From contig NC_053044.1 of NCBI RefSeq assembly GCF_003473485.1, forward strand, positions 23,805,591-23,869,590: a stretch of DNA of 64,000 nt, in the 5' to 3' direction. How positions within the stretch are numbered: position 1 is the stretch's first letter; every line of letters begins with the position of its first letter. The notes beneath the pieces are model-generated. The model ran no database searches and was not told where the DNA came from. It saw only the letters and a program-made list of their open reading frames with translations. Source of the stretch: Medicago truncatula. Taxonomy: Eukaryota; Streptophyta; Magnoliopsida; Fabales; Fabaceae. This document shows positions 46,353-59,365 of this stretch, piece after piece. The position numbers were made by a program, and so were the translations under genes.

Positions 46353-47505
46353 GATTTTAAGAGGGTGGAAGTCATATTGAGGATTTGAATATGGAAAGGT
46401 AAAGTTTTATCGGAATAAATTGTGTAGTTGGATACAAGGTGAAAAGCTAGGCGGGGGATGGATAAATGGGCATCACCACTGGTTTAAAGGAAAGGTGGAG
46501 AAATATTTTATATCCTTAAAATCATAAGTTTGTGTTCTGCCTATCTTGTGATGCAAGGAAATGGCTCGCGATGCAGATGCTTAAAGGAATGCAGGAAGGC
46601 ATGCTATTACTTAGCTCGTGATACGGATGGTGGACCACCGACAAAGATGCGCGATTTTATGTTTTCTAGTAGCCAACTTTTAATTGTTGGATGAATCTTA
46701 TAAAAAAAATAGCTCAAATTTAGGGTTTTAGTGTGTGGGAAAAGGAAAACCTAGAGAGATCAAAAGAGGGAACCTTTAGGAAATGAATGGGCTAATGGTT
46801 GAGGGATTTTTGGGGTAAATTCTAGGGTTTGGAAACATCATTTAAATACCTTAGGTGTGATAAATCTGAGTCTCTCAACCATGCGAAAAGATTCATGGAA
46901 ATTGTAAAAATTTGACTTTTCTCTTAGCGATCTAGTTGAAGGTTAATTTCATGTAACTCTTTGTATTTCTTGTGTAACGTTACTATCTTGATTAGTGAAA
47001 CGGAAAGGTCTCCCCTAGAGTAGGTTAATTTTGACCGAATATCATGTAAACAAATATTGTTGAGTTCTTTTTCTCCTTATCCTTTTATCTTATTCTATTG
47101 GTTGTGCTTGTTTAACAAGTTTGGTTTTGGTTGCTGCTAATTTTGCTCCATACATCAAAGTATTGCGGTGATTTTGATCTGAATTCACAACAATTGTCAC
47201 AATTGGTTATTGAGAAATATCGAGCAAAATTTATTACAATAACTTTAGGTACTTAATTTTCCATTAACCTAACAGTTGTTAATGACTTGAAATTGAGTCT
47301 ACATAATAAGTACAATTTCACTTTGGTCAAGGGCTTTTGTATCTCTCGGATGGAATATGTTTTGCAAATTTTAGGGCAGATGATTATTACAAGAATAATG
47401 TATTATGGAATACTTTATTGTGATTGGAAACTGATGACATACTATTTAAATTACTTCACCATGCTATCATGGTTATGATAGGAATAAACATCTTTAATAT
47501 ATTAA
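46353..47505. other. Intergenic, no gene seen
   Basis: No recognisable coding region. A repeated phrase around 46550-46640 ('tcgcgatgcagatg' / 'ctcgtgatacggatg') may be part of an old repeat. ORF 47287-47478 has no motif. Confidence 0.45.
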
Positions 47506-47523
47506 AGAACCCATAAAACCTTG

Positions 47524-47541
47524 TACCAAAAAAAAAAAAAA
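47524..47541 (+). mobile_element. Minimal retroposon tail insertion with 18-bp target duplication
   Basis: taccaaaaaaaaaaaaaa is flanked by exact copies of agaacccataaaaccttg (47506-47523, 47542-47559). Fits a LINE/SINE-type insertion truncated to little more than its A tail. Confidence 0.75.
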
Positions 47542-47768
47542 AGAACCCATAAAACCTTGATTATCATTGAATGATTTTCTGATTAATATACAATTTATTT
47601 CTACATGGAAACTAATAAAACTTGATGAATGTAATTACATATTTGACAAGTCAACTAATAATGTCTAATGAATATTACATCAATGTACATTAATCATGAT
47701 TGATTCTAATAAGTTCCTCTTTATAGTTTTATAATTATCTAATGAAGATGGGAACCTCTTTGATTCTT

Positions 47769-48853
47769 TTTTTTTTTTTTTTATGAAAGGGAGGGCCGAA
47801 GCCCGGAAAAAGAAATTACATCTTAATCAAGCGCGGAAAAGTAACCCCCGCTTGATCAGCAGCTAACAAATGGTTAATTTGAGTCGGTCACGACTCATAA
47901 AACATCATCTCATTCCCCATGATACATCCAATATTAGCTAACGCATCAGCGCACCTATTTGCTTCACGATACGAGTGTTTAACCTTCACTTTCCATTCCA
48001 TTTGAAGAAGTTTTCTAATTTTTTGAACAAGACTCCTACCACTCGCATTGCTTTCCCTCTCACTCGTAATAATATTCACAACCACCAAAGAATCCACATT
48101 TAATTCTACTGCAGTGAACCCCATACGTTTCGCACACCGGAGACCTTCCAAAACTCCCCATAGCTCTGCAATAAAAGCATCACACTTCCCTAAAAATTTG
48201 GAGAACCCCGCTAACCACTCGCCTTCCGAACCTCTGATAAGTCCTCCACACCCCGCGATACTACCATCCTTACAAGCTCCGTCAGTATTGATCTTGACCC
48301 ACCTAATCGCTGGTTCCTTCCATCCCACTTCCTCCAAATGTCTCGGCTGAGATGTCACAATAACAAATTTTGCTATAGCATTGTGATAATCATTAACATA
48401 AATCATAATAATATTTTTAGCATGTAAAGGTCTTTGGTAGTTATCATTATGAGTTTCCTTGTTTCTCCAATTCCATATAGTGTGACAAGCAGTGGCCCAA
48501 AAGTCTCTCCACTCCACATTATTATTCCAATAGACATTAGTAAACAAATTAAATTTAATCCAACTAGATAAATCACCTTCAAAGAAACTTGTTCTTGCAG
48601 CATTGTCCACTACACACAACCAAAGTGCCGTGGCTTTTGGACAGTCCCTCAAAACATGAATTTCAGACTCAATCTCATCATGACAGAACCTACACATAGG
48701 ATTACCAATCCCCATCTTATGCTTCCTCAAATTTGTTGACAATCTTCCATGGTAGAGCATCGACATAAAATGTTTTATACGTTCAGGTGCTCTAATATTC
48801 CACAACTTTAACCAAATCTCATCTTGTGCATCATTGTCAAAATTTGACAGCAT
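47769..48853 (-). pseudogene. LINE (L1-type) C-terminal fragment: zinc-binding RT domain and RNase H
   Basis: Minus strand. A 321-codon open frame (48853-47888) begins in the zf-RVT domain (RFCHDEIESEIHVLRDCPKA) and continues to a plant LINE-type RNase H (INTDGACKDGSIAGCGGLIR, then AELWG, NVDS and the CADALAN motif), keeping the acidic catalytic residues. A T run at 47768-47782 is the poly(A) tail seen from the other strand. The frame is intact but starts inside a domain, with no endonuclease or reverse transcriptase upstream, so the element is 5'-truncated at about 48855. The frame's preservation suggests recent insertion. Confidence 0.88.
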
Positions 48854-48855
48854 AT

Positions 48856-49949
48856 GATAAGCTGATGCAATTGTGAATTCTCTAGTTTGTGGTCAAGGTT
48901 TTAAATCCTAGACCAGGAAAAGTTTAAAGAGTTTATGAAAGTGATTTGTCCATTATGTGGTTGTTATCAAGCAAAATCATGGCCAATTTGGGATTGTTTT
49001 GAGGGAATTCAAATATATTAGAAAAACCTCAAGTTTCATATTGGATAGATACGACTCTTGATAAGAGTTTATAAAGATAATTCACTCTTCACCTTACAAA
49101 CCGATTTTGTAAAGATGAGTTAAGCCATATTTCAACAACAATTATAATGTTTTGATGATAACTTTAAGAAATTTTAAAATGATTGAAATCTATGAATTAT
49201 TTTGTACAAGTTAAATTTAGAGAATTTCAAATGACACCTAGTATATACGAATTTCAAATTTCTTCTATATTTTTCAAATTTCGTATTTTGATCCTCAAAA
49301 TTTTCGATTTGACCCTATCAAAAAGTTGCAAATTGACCCTTGATTTTTTAAAAATTTACAAATTGATCCCTCAAAATTTTCCAAAATTACAATTTGGTCC
49401 TCACCATTTTCGAATTTTTCAAATTGACCCCAAATTTTCAATTTTCAAAGTTGGCCAAAACATCCATAATTTACAAGAGTAACCCAAAAATAATGACAAT
49501 GAAATTATTTATTACTCAATCCAAACAAAAATATTTAAAAATAATGACAATTCAATTGAATCATGTTAATCACTTAGAATTCTTATTTCTCTAAAATTTT
49601 CAATTACCTTATCCAAATACACTTTTAGTTATATGTGACAAGATAGCATAAATTCAAAGATCTTCAAACTCAAACCCAATTATGTAATTTAAATTACATT
49701 AGTAAAAATGGTTTTGGTTGTTTCCTAAACCATGTAGTTTGAATTTATTTATTTATTTTAACCAAAAAGGAGGCAACTAAGGTGCTGACCTATCAAAATA
49801 TATATTGAAAGAAATGAAAAGTACAAAATGGAGGGGGCTAAACCAAAACTCCATTAAAAAGAGATAAACCTAAAAGAAGGCATTCCTTGTTTGTTTTTTA
49901 CATAATTAAATCTAATGAAGCTGGGAACATCATTCCAAACTGGTAAAAC
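48856..49949. other. Intergenic; degenerate tandem sequence at 49230-49450
   Basis: 49060-49130 resembles a legume copia LTR stretch (ttcactcttcaccttacaaa). 49230-49450 is a loose repeat of 'caaattgacccctcaaaattttc' in about five versions. No gene was seen; plus-strand ORFs here are products of the repeat. Confidence 0.5.
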
Positions 49950-50250
49950 TTACAAGTAAAGACCATGATTAGCCAAAGAATCTGCAAGTGTCTTTCCTTC
50001 TCTGTATATATGAGTGATAATACAATTCATCTGTCTAAGCTTAATCTTCATATTATGCCATCTGTTTCTTATGGTCCAAGGAATGTGACCTTCTTTTTTA
50101 AAAGCAAGGCCACCAAAGATGAGTTTATCTCCAACCAAAGATTGTACAATTCATTCTAATAGGCCAACTCTATAGCTCTTAAAGCTTCACAAATCTCAAC
50201 TTGATAAGAGATAGAATAACCTAGAGGTTCAACAAAGCAACATAAGACAT
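49950..50250 (-). pseudogene. Decayed LINE RNase H fragment
   Basis: Minus strand. 50250-50157 reads as an RNase H middle part (VEPLGYSISYQVEICEALRAIELAY, then stop), and 50138-49950 as its C-terminal end (IPWTIRNRWHN...THIYREGKTLADSLANHGL). Catalytic pieces are split by stops and missing sequence. It is a second LINE, different from the one at 47769-48853. Confidence 0.75.
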
Positions 50251-50279
50251 TGTCTTCATGATTCTGGAATATCCCTCCA

Positions 50280-50395
50280 CCGTATTTTTTTCTCTTTTCG
50301 GATCGTAAATATTTCTCAGAATCTTTTGTTAAACAAGGACTGTGTTTTTTTCTCTTTTCGGATCGTAAATATTTCCCAGAAAAATCTTTCTCAAA
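50280..50395. repeat. 60-bp tandem duplication
   Basis: The stretch tttttttctcttttcggatc plus gtaaatattt occurs at about 50285 and exactly 60 bp later. Confidence 0.85.
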
Positions 50396-50590
50396 ATATT
50401 TAGTATGAATCCAATATCGATTATGAAACAAATACATCATCACTTTAATTTGAGATACTCATGGTTCTTCCCTTCTGAATCATCAATTTCAGTAAGAACA
50501 TATTTAAGAAAATCATAATTACATGACCTTACCGCATATTGATTATTAAAGAATCGAAGTCGATGTGCTTTTAAAAAAGAGGATTTCTTA

Positions 50591-50644
50591 AGTAGAATTT
50601 CTTAAGAATGTTCTTAAGTAAGAACATACTTAAGAAATTCTGCT
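50591..50644. repeat. Near-perfect palindrome (hairpin), 26-bp arms
   Basis: Arms 50591-50616 and 50619-50644 are inverse copies with about two mismatches and a 2-bp spacer. Neighbouring short copies of 'gcagaattt' and 'aaaaaag' extend the repeat on both sides. No gene context. Confidence 0.8.
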
Positions 50645-50659
50645 TTTAAAAAAGCAGAA

Positions 50660-52253
50660 TTTCCAGGGTTACCAATGGACGCTCCATCAATATTACATTT
50701 GATCGAGGACTCCAAATAATCTCTTCGCTATATTAGGAGCTCTAGGTTAATGAATAGTAACATTGAAGGAATATTACAACCTCTTAACATAAGATTTTCA
50801 TCTATGGAAACTTTATCATGCATCAGTCTTCAAACAAACTAGGACTTTGAAAGGAGAACATCTGCATTCCAGATTATAGTAAATAGTAATTTGAATTACA
50901 TAATGTAAGGGCTTATTTCAGAATTGGTCACCTGAGAATGTAATTCAAACTGCATTTCTAAGTAATCTGAATTATTCCTGCTTTTATCTAAGTTTTACAG
51001 ATGCCATTGTCTTATGTAATTTGAATTGAAAAAATTTAGGTGCAATTCCATGTTTTTGTATGGTTCATAACTAAACAACATTTCCGCAATTTCATAATTT
51101 TCAAAAAGTTTGTTATAGCCACCAAAAGTGTTTTTTTTTTTTTTTTGTTTTGTTAAAACCATATTGAAAGCACACAAGGAAATGCAAGTAAGTTTTTTCA
51201 ATTCAAATTACACATGAATTCACTTCTTAAGGTGAATAAATAGGAAACCGTTGTTACCGTTGCATATAGCAATGTCTTTACCAACTGAGTTATGTTCGCG
51301 AAATAAAAATTAATTTCTCAAAACATGAAACATTCACTTTTTTATAGACTTTATTCATCTCTTTGCTATATTAGTGAAACTCCCATTTCTCAAAACATGA
51401 AACATTCACTTCTCTCGAAAATTTCTTCTCTCAATCTTCTTAAAAAAACTGTTAAATTTCTTCATGAGCTAAGAAACTTTGTTGAGGGATGCATTGATTA
51501 GCTCAATTTCTTTGTATGTTATTTGGGTGTTTTTAAGTTGCAAACTACGGATTCTAATTGTGTATTTCATGGAAGAATTTTTTTTTGTCTTTCACCTCTA
51601 AGGGTTGAAGTGGGAGGTACATAGACCTACAAAAATTTGAATTTCTTTGAAGAATTTTCCGATCCTTCAAATCCTCAAGAATCTTGTTCAAGGATTTATC
51701 TTTTTCAAAAGGGTTTTATATGTCCTTCAAATTTAGCATTGATTTTCTCGATGAATATTTCTTCTTTTTCACTCAATAAAACTATAAAAATACTCTATTC
51801 CTCTCATTTTTCATCCGAAAGCAGAATCGCACTTTTACAAGTTCATTGTGGCTTGTTTGAACTTGCCAAAAATTGATAGCATGCATGAAACATAATCACT
51901 GGAAGACCGCCGTAATCACTAATTCAATACAAAACACTTGAGTGAATTTGTCAGTGTTTTGTGTTGAAGGAGTATACGGGAATTGGAAAAAAGGAAATCA
52001 TAGAAGAATTTTCTTCTCCACCTTGGTTACACAAGAATGGATCAGTAAGAGATCAAGGAATAAGAACAGTTTTAGGAAAATTCAATAAAACTCTTCAAAT
52101 GCACCGCGAGGGAATGATGTTTCATACATCTATCATAAGTAACAAGACAAATACAGGGTTATGGGAGGGGGGTCATGCCTTTCACACCATTCACATATAG
52201 AGAACCAAACCAGGTTAAATAAACACAATAAAACTTCTACGTTGAAGCCTATC
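50660..52253. other. Intergenic and AUG4 3' flank; degenerate SINE at 51215-51302
   Basis: A diverged SINE body lies at 51215-51302 ('gaattcacttcttaaggtga' ... 'ccaactgagttatgttcgcg'). The region just below 52254 is the likely AUG4 3' untranslated region. ORFs at 51637-51876 and 51961-52200 have no domain. Confidence 0.5.
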
Positions 52254-54574
52254 TCACATACGTTTTAAATCGTCTTCAACTTGGTTGATTGTCCATTGCA
52301 TGTTCTCCAATTTCTGCACAATTTCATCTATGTGAGAATTTCATTAAACAAAATGATGATTTCTATAGGATATTGAAATGACTAAGTTGGTCCATTACTA
52401 TATCCTTAATTTTCTTATTTCATCGATTATGTCATCTCAAATAAAGTTTCAAGACAAAGTTGATTGACATTATCTATAACATTTGGTGCGAATGAAGTGC
52501 ATATTTGATAAATTATTGTCACCTTTACAACGTCGTGGTACTGTCTTGCAATGTCGTCAAAGTGAGGATCGACACCCTGATACTCACGCAAACGAGTAGC
52601 CTGGTACATACACATGATGAATTTTCAACATAATGGAGTAAGATACAGTTGTAATTATATCAAAAAATAAATTAGTGCTACACTGTTGGTATGTAACTAC
52701 TAAAAAAACCATATTCTAAAAATTATTTCAATTCTAGAGCAAAAAATGAGATTATGTCTCAGGTATTGGATATCAACGGCCGACCTTTGGCAGTTGGCAC
52801 AGACTCCACAATTCAAAATAAAATATTAACAACACGCACTAGAATATTCATAATCTTTTGCACCAAACAATTCACATTTATAAGATGCAGGTAGTGTTAC
52901 TTCACATCTTATAAAGTTTCCCCAATCTTTTATATATTATTAGTGAATCACTAATTTAGTCCCTGAAATAGTGGCCATAGTTAACTTGGTCCTTGAAGTT
53001 AACAAAATTTCAAAATGATCTATGAATTTGAAAATTCTCAATCAAGGACTAAATTTACTAATCCAAAAGAACTAATATGATCGAAGAAATTCAATCTAGG
53101 GAATATTTTGAAATATTAATGATTTTAGGTACTTAATTGACAGTGATCTATAATTTTAAATTTTCAATGACTAAGTTGATGATTCACCCATTTTGATTTC
53201 CAAATCTCTTCTGTTGTTGCAATATCCTTCAAAATACTCTCAACTCCATCATATCAGAAATAAATAAATAAATAAATAAATAACATTTAATTATTAGATT
53301 AAAACAGAAATGTCAGGACTGGAGATTGAACACAGATGAGAATCAATCCATAATTCATATTTATCAAGGTGGAAAATCTATAAAAGAAAAGGACCGTGCT
53401 AAAAAGACATCAATCCATTATATTCAATAGATAATGAATGACAATATGCTATCTACAGGGATGACAAGTTCTGAGTGAATGCAACAGCTCATGTCTCACT
53501 ACAGTCACATTTTCATCCTGTGAAGAGCCTAATTCATGGCTAATGTCATCCAAATGCAAAAACATGCATGTGGAAACATGGAAACATACCGCTTTATTAT
53601 ATGCAATTGAAGCCTCTTCAGTAGCCTCGACGAGATACCTCCTAAAATTAAAAGGAAATGGGTGATTAAAATTAAATCAGGAACTGTATACAGAGTTGCA
53701 GACATTTCATCTTTCATACCTGATCTTATGAAGCGCAGGTATAGACTCGTTAGTGTAAGTTCCGTGGAGGAGCTGATATTCTAAAGCCCTGACATGCAAG
53801 ATATCAAAATTATTAGATAACAGTACCTGGCATTGGCAAAACTAACAAATTGGGAAATTGACGATACTATAATTGATGTACATAAGTTATGTAATTATGT
53901 AAGAAATAAACCAGAAAATATTCGGACTAATGATCTGACTACCATTTTCGCCATAGTTACACAAATTATGCTTTCTACTTAGCATCAAAGTGGGAGGTAC
54001 ATAGACAAGACACCGAGGATGGATAAAATCCCAAAATAACATACAATATAAATTTTAGAACCAAAATCCCCTTTTGCTTTCTGATATATTAATCATTTAA
54101 GTAGAAAGTGTGTCCACTTTGGAAATTTAAACACCCTATGAAAAATTAAAAGTAAAATTGTCTATCTACCCTTCTGGGTTGTGTTATCAGCCCTCACAAT
54201 TTTGAAGTTTGAAAAGATGACGATATTTTAATATAGAAGAACAGTGAAAAATATAAGGTGACAAACAAACCTCAGTTTTAAACTCATGGTATCACATCTT
54301 TTACAGAGCCATGTTTTCTGCAACTCATCCTACAAATACATTGGGAAGTCAAGTCAAGATGTGTCTTTGCTATCAACATGAGTTTAGTGAATAATAAATA
54401 AATGCTCACATATTTATGTTGGTGATCCAACTTCAAATCTTTGACAAGTTTAATGAGCACCCCAAGTATTTGCTCCAATACCTGATTAAGAGTATTGACA
54501 TTTACTATCTACATTATACCACCATATAACGTAGAGACCGAAAAAGAAATATGATGTATGTCATAAGAAACCAC

Positions 54575-54612
<38 letters not shown>

Positions 54613-57600
54613 GCGCACGCGCACATATAGAGATTCAGTGTTTGAGTTTTAGGAAATGTTTGCTTCACCAAATTCTTATGCACTTACATTATAATATTCA
54701 GCAAATTTTCTATCAGCAGAATAAAGGTCATCTCTCAGCGCTGCTTCTTCTCTTTCGATATCCTCAATTAACAACTTCACCCTGGTAAGTTAATAGAAAT
54801 AAGAGAAGAAACATTAGTAGCAGATATATTTCTAGTGTGACATACAATTACCGAAGCATGCACTTTACACATTAGTGACATCAGTTGTGGACATACAAAA
54901 AATGAATAAATCTTGATCCATATAACTTAAACACGAAAATTAAAGTGTTGAATATATTAGTGACATCAGTTGGATTGGTCATTTTCATCAATACACACTA
55001 ATAATAAAAAATTGTATGACTAAAAATATGACATCATCAAAAAATATAGACATCATTTTGTCAGTCATTAAATTGAGTTGGATATCTATACAGAGAATAA
55101 CATGTCTCAACTCTTCAAGACAAAAGATCAAAACCAGGCAGTAGCCTGTTAATCCTTAAATATATGCAATTGTTATGTAGAAGCCCTAGGTTGCATACTT
55201 ACTCTTCCATCCAATGAAAAAACAAAAAGTGATCTCTTTAAGTTACAAATTACAAATGAATAAGAATTTCCTAAACATTCTATCCAGGAAAAAAAAGAGA
55301 AATTCAAAAAAATAAAAAGAATTAGGCTACTTGAATAAGCTCAAACCTTTCTGGAAGCCGTGAAGATGAACTTTGACTTCCAGATGAAAATGAATCTGAA
55401 TCAAGAAACAAGGTATCAGCTAGTAGAACCAAATTATAAATCAAAGGAAATCGCCAATTGGCCATTATGTCCCCATATTATATCAGAAATATGCAATTCA
55501 CACCTACCGTTGTCATCCAATACAAAGGCATCTGATAACTTATCACATTTCAATTTCAAGCGACCATCTACCTCACGTGCGAGAGACATACGATATTCTG
55601 TCATATCCTAACAATATTGTTGTGTCAATAATGAAAAACATAACCAAGCTAATCACTTGAAAATTAAAAAACTATCATAAGAAAAAATATGCTAAGCTGA
55701 CTTTCATATATACTGAATTACATATTATAATTATACCACAGATAACGGTGTTTGCTGACGCTGAGTTTGCCATAAATAAGCCGGTGTAATTCCAAGAAAA
55801 CGATTGGGAACACCACCAACTCCAGGTTCCACTGGATCCATAGAAGCCAGAGAATTAACCCCACTAACAGAACTGCTTGGAGTGGTATAATTAAAGGAGT
55901 TTATGCTTGAGTTGACCACGCCACTGGTGCTAGCACTGTCGAGGGAGCTTCGAGACACTACACTTAGCTTTTCAATTTCATCATCGTGAACTTCTCCATC
56001 TTTGGATATCATAGGCAGTCTCAATCGTTGAGCCGCTTCAGCAACAATCATTTGATGTTCTAATGTCTGATAAACCTGACAAGATATAGACATTTAATTT
56101 AAATCAATGTCAATCGGTACCCAAAAATGTGTTTAATCACATAATGCACAATGCATAAATATGAAAAACATGAAATGTCGAGAATCAAGAAGATAAAAAA
56201 GAGATAACAGAACATATTCTAACCAAATATAGAGCAATATGATATATGTAATTCTATATGAAATACATCCACAGTCCTCTCTCTAAGGAAACTACCTAAG
56301 AAACGGATCTTTTGAAATGCTGAGTGATGTAGACCTGCATGAAATTTTCCTTATTTTAGTTAAGCCCTCTCCTAATAACAATGAATAGTTTCTGTAAGCA
56401 CAAGGATGGACCAACTCCTTCCAGTGTAGGGAATACGACCAGGTCAACACATTAGACTCCATATTTGAAACAAACCAAGTCAGTGCACAATTGTCAAGAC
56501 GAAACTGGGTAGAGGTAATATGTTTACACCAACACCTAACTTTTAAGACCAATAGAGCACTCAGTTAGGTAATCTCTGAAAATTCTATCCACCTATAGTA
56601 CACTGAACAGGATCAATAGGTACCATTTTTTCTGGAAATGGAATTCCCCAACTTCTGCTAAGAAAATTGGAGTATATACTCTAGTCTATAGGACATGTTT
56701 CTCATTATAAATGGAAGTATCTTGATTCGGGCCAATTTAATTTCAGGAAGCGCCCATTACATTAATCTTTCTGCTTCGCAATTCTGTAACATCTAAATTA
56801 AAATCCACCCACTATATTCGTTATTATGCAACTCAAGTATCACTTCCCTACATGTAACCTATGATGTAAGTATGCCTTTAAGATATAATAGTGCATATAA
56901 TACGCTGTTAGGAACCAAGAATTTGTATTCAATAGAAAGAAAACTTTTATTAAGAAAATAGGAAAGAATGGGAGAGAAAACACTCCTCCAAGCGTTTAAA
57001 TGTTTTTCAACAGAGCCACTGCTCTATTCACAAAATGTTAAAAAAACTGAATGAATAATCTCGGCATTATTCCCACAAAGAGCATTTGGTAAAGACTATA
57101 ATTGTTCTCTCCGTGTACACGACTCAATTTTCTTAGTTAGAACAATCAACATGATTCTCACACAAGCTATTCTGCCGCTCAAAAATCAATATCTTCATTA
57201 TTACCCTGTTCAAATAGAAATATCACGTCCCTCCGTGTAACCTATGATTTAATGTATCAAATGAAGAAAGATGATCCATATAATACACCATTCCCACATA
57301 TAGCATTTGGTAAAGAGAGTAACTGTTCTCTCCATGTTCATGACTCAAATTAAGTACCAAAAAAACCAACAACATTCTCTCACAGGTGTCATATTTGTTT
57401 CAAAATCAAACTAACTTTCCAGAAATAATATTTCAAAACCTGAGGAGAGTTCCTTAGTCCAAACTGCGGATAAAGACCGCCAGTATCTCTAATTCCACCA
57501 ATGCTAGAGCCAGAAATGGCTTGATGATACTCTTCTACCATTGCAATAGCCTCAGAATAAATAGCCTGCAACCAAATCGACAGCATCAAAAATATAAATC

Positions 57601-58876
57601 ACTAAAATAAGAATGGCATTCACACTACACTTAACTAATTAATACAACCAAATAGTGTTATCGATGGAGGATGGCGGAAAGCTAAAAATGGTGTCAGAAT
57701 CCTTCCCAAATTGGCCATGAAGGTTGTCAAAAAATCCGCCACCGCAATCCACCGTGGCTGATATTTGACAACACTGCGACCAATACGAAAAACCAAATGT
57801 TTAGATAAATAATTTTGTAGAGGAAGGTTGGGTTTATTTTTCTTTTCTAGATTAAGCTATAGAAAATTTCTAATCATAATGCGTGATTAAAATAGTATAT
57901 GATCATCATCTATCATGTTATTCTTTCAATTTTTTGAAAACTCAAATATATACCAAGATATAGATTTAATCCTCCAAAGTCCTCCCCTCCATCCAAACAT
58001 ATCATCAGAGCTCAATTAGCATACATAACGCTATAAATTAGTTTTACACTGACATTCAATGTGTGCCCTTCATTTTATGTTTCCATATTGTCGTTGTCGT
58101 TTCTAAAATACAGTTACAGAAGTAGGGTATTGTGGCAAAACAGATCTTCAATTTATTAATTTTGTGTTAACTCTATGGTTTCTAGGGGAAGGGTGCCCTA
58201 TTAATCCCAAACAAGAATCCTTAAGTCGAGCTCATTAACCACTTGAGCCCTATGACTTGATTAACAGATCTTTCTTCTAACACTTAACAGGACTGTAAAA
58301 CTAGATTACAGTGATAATGCATATCATTTAAATCCAATCCACAATCCAAACACAACATAACATCATCATAGTGCACAAACATACATATACATACATACCG
58401 TGGCTTCCAAATAACGAAGTCTTTCCCTACACATTTCCTCTCTAGCCTGCAAATCAAACACCAAAATTTCATCACCCAACTAAATTCTATTCCATTTTCC
58501 CAAAATTTAACAAAATGGGTCAGTAAAAAATTGAATTTTTAATCATAAAACGAAACACCCATTTTCCAATTTTATTTAATTTTTCAAACATTCAACAAAA
58601 TGGGTCAGTAAAAAATTGAATGTTTAATGAAAAAACGAAACACCCATTTTACAATTTTACTCAATTTTTCAGAAATTCAACAAAATGGGTCATAAAAAGT
58701 TTGAATTAAGTAAGGAAATTGAAGAAACAGATAAAAAAGAATCATACGAGTTGAAGATCGTTGTAGAGAGGTTTTGAGATGAGAGATCCATCAGGAGCCA
58801 AGCAGTGGCGTTCAAGCTGATCGATGAGTTGGGATACATCGGTAGGGAGGTTTTGACTGTGTAAACCCTTAACCAT
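52254..58876 (-). CDS. AUG4: AUGMIN subunit 4 (HAUS-like microtubule nucleation factor)
   Basis: Thirteen exons on the minus strand: 58748-58876, 58399-58446, 57440-57565, 55737-56075, 55508-55607, 55347-55395, 54688-54781, 54410-54481, 54271-54329, 53720-53788, 53590-53641, 52523-52600 and 52254-52313. All borders are GT/AG and the frame is continuous, giving 424 residues, close to the plant family length as I recall it. Landmarks include SQLIDQLERHCLAPDGSL near the N-terminus, GGVPNRFLGITPAYL in exon 4, QILGVLIKLVKDLKLDHQHK, and the C-terminal REYQGVDPHFDDIARQYHD. Augmin recruits gamma-tubulin to existing microtubules in spindle, phragmoplast and cortical arrays; AUG4 is a coiled-coil core subunit. 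No lesion is visible, so this is very probably an active housekeeping gene. Introns hold a MITE and an 85-bp tandem repeat. Confidence 0.95.
52943..53190. mobile_element. MITE-like inverted repeat in an AUG4 intron
   Basis: The left end gtgaatcactaatttagtcc and right end gactaagttgatgattcac are imperfect inverses. The interior is AT-rich and non-coding. It lies between exons 11 and 12. Target duplication not identified. Confidence 0.6.
54581..54606. repeat. (CT)n microsatellite in AUG4 intron 7
   Basis: A run of ctctct followed by a short cacacacgcgcacgcgcac purine/pyrimidine alternation, between exons 7 and 8. Confidence 0.85.
58490..58700. repeat. 85-bp tandem repeat in AUG4 intron 1
   Basis: The motif caaaatgggtca recurs at 58511, 58596 and 58681, exactly 85 bp apart, with flanking 'aaaacgaaacacccatttt' sequence conserved between copies. 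It lies in the first intron, close to the start exon. Confidence 0.9.
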
Positions 58877-59365
58877 TGATCCAAACGGTGTCGTTTTGGT
58901 GGATTCAAGTTGAAGAAGAAGATGAAGATAATTGAAGTTGAAGTTTTGATTTGAGGATTCTTATAATTCTCAATCATAAACAAAAATTGAAAAATGTAAG
59001 AATCATTTGTTTGGTAGTAATGGAGAATTCCCTCTCTTTTTAGTGCCCTTCTTTCAAGTAAATATGCCCAAAAAAATATTTATTATTTAGTGGATTTGAT
59101 GATTTGATAAGCAACTAATTTAAGTAATTTTCCCTCAAAAAATAAAAACTAGTTGAAGTAATTTGGTTCAAAAATTAATAAGCTCCACCAAGACGAATTT
59201 TTTAAGAGAAGCTAAGTTCGATTTGGATGGAAAAAAATTTGGTTAGGTTTTCAGCCGAACTCCGCCACTTTTTTATAATTAGGACGTTAATACCAAAAAG
59301 CATATTTTCTTATGATTTTGTGCGATGTTTATTTTTTCGTCGTCTTTGCATGATGTTTTTTTTTT
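58877..59365. other. AUG4 upstream region
   Basis: 5' flank of AUG4 on the minus strand. A clear TATA box was not seen, and the region is AT-rich with no other gene. Confidence 0.5.

Noticed and set aside
51609..54006. 17-bp phrase gtgggaggtacatagac present at 51609 and 53990
   Set aside because: No surrounding similarity supports a larger repeat, so chance or a very small duplication cannot be separated.
22777..58876. Functional gene cluster linking NCR, terpene synthase and AUG4
   Set aside because: The three genes have unrelated family roles and are separated by 7-19 kb of transposon debris; nothing suggests co-regulation.
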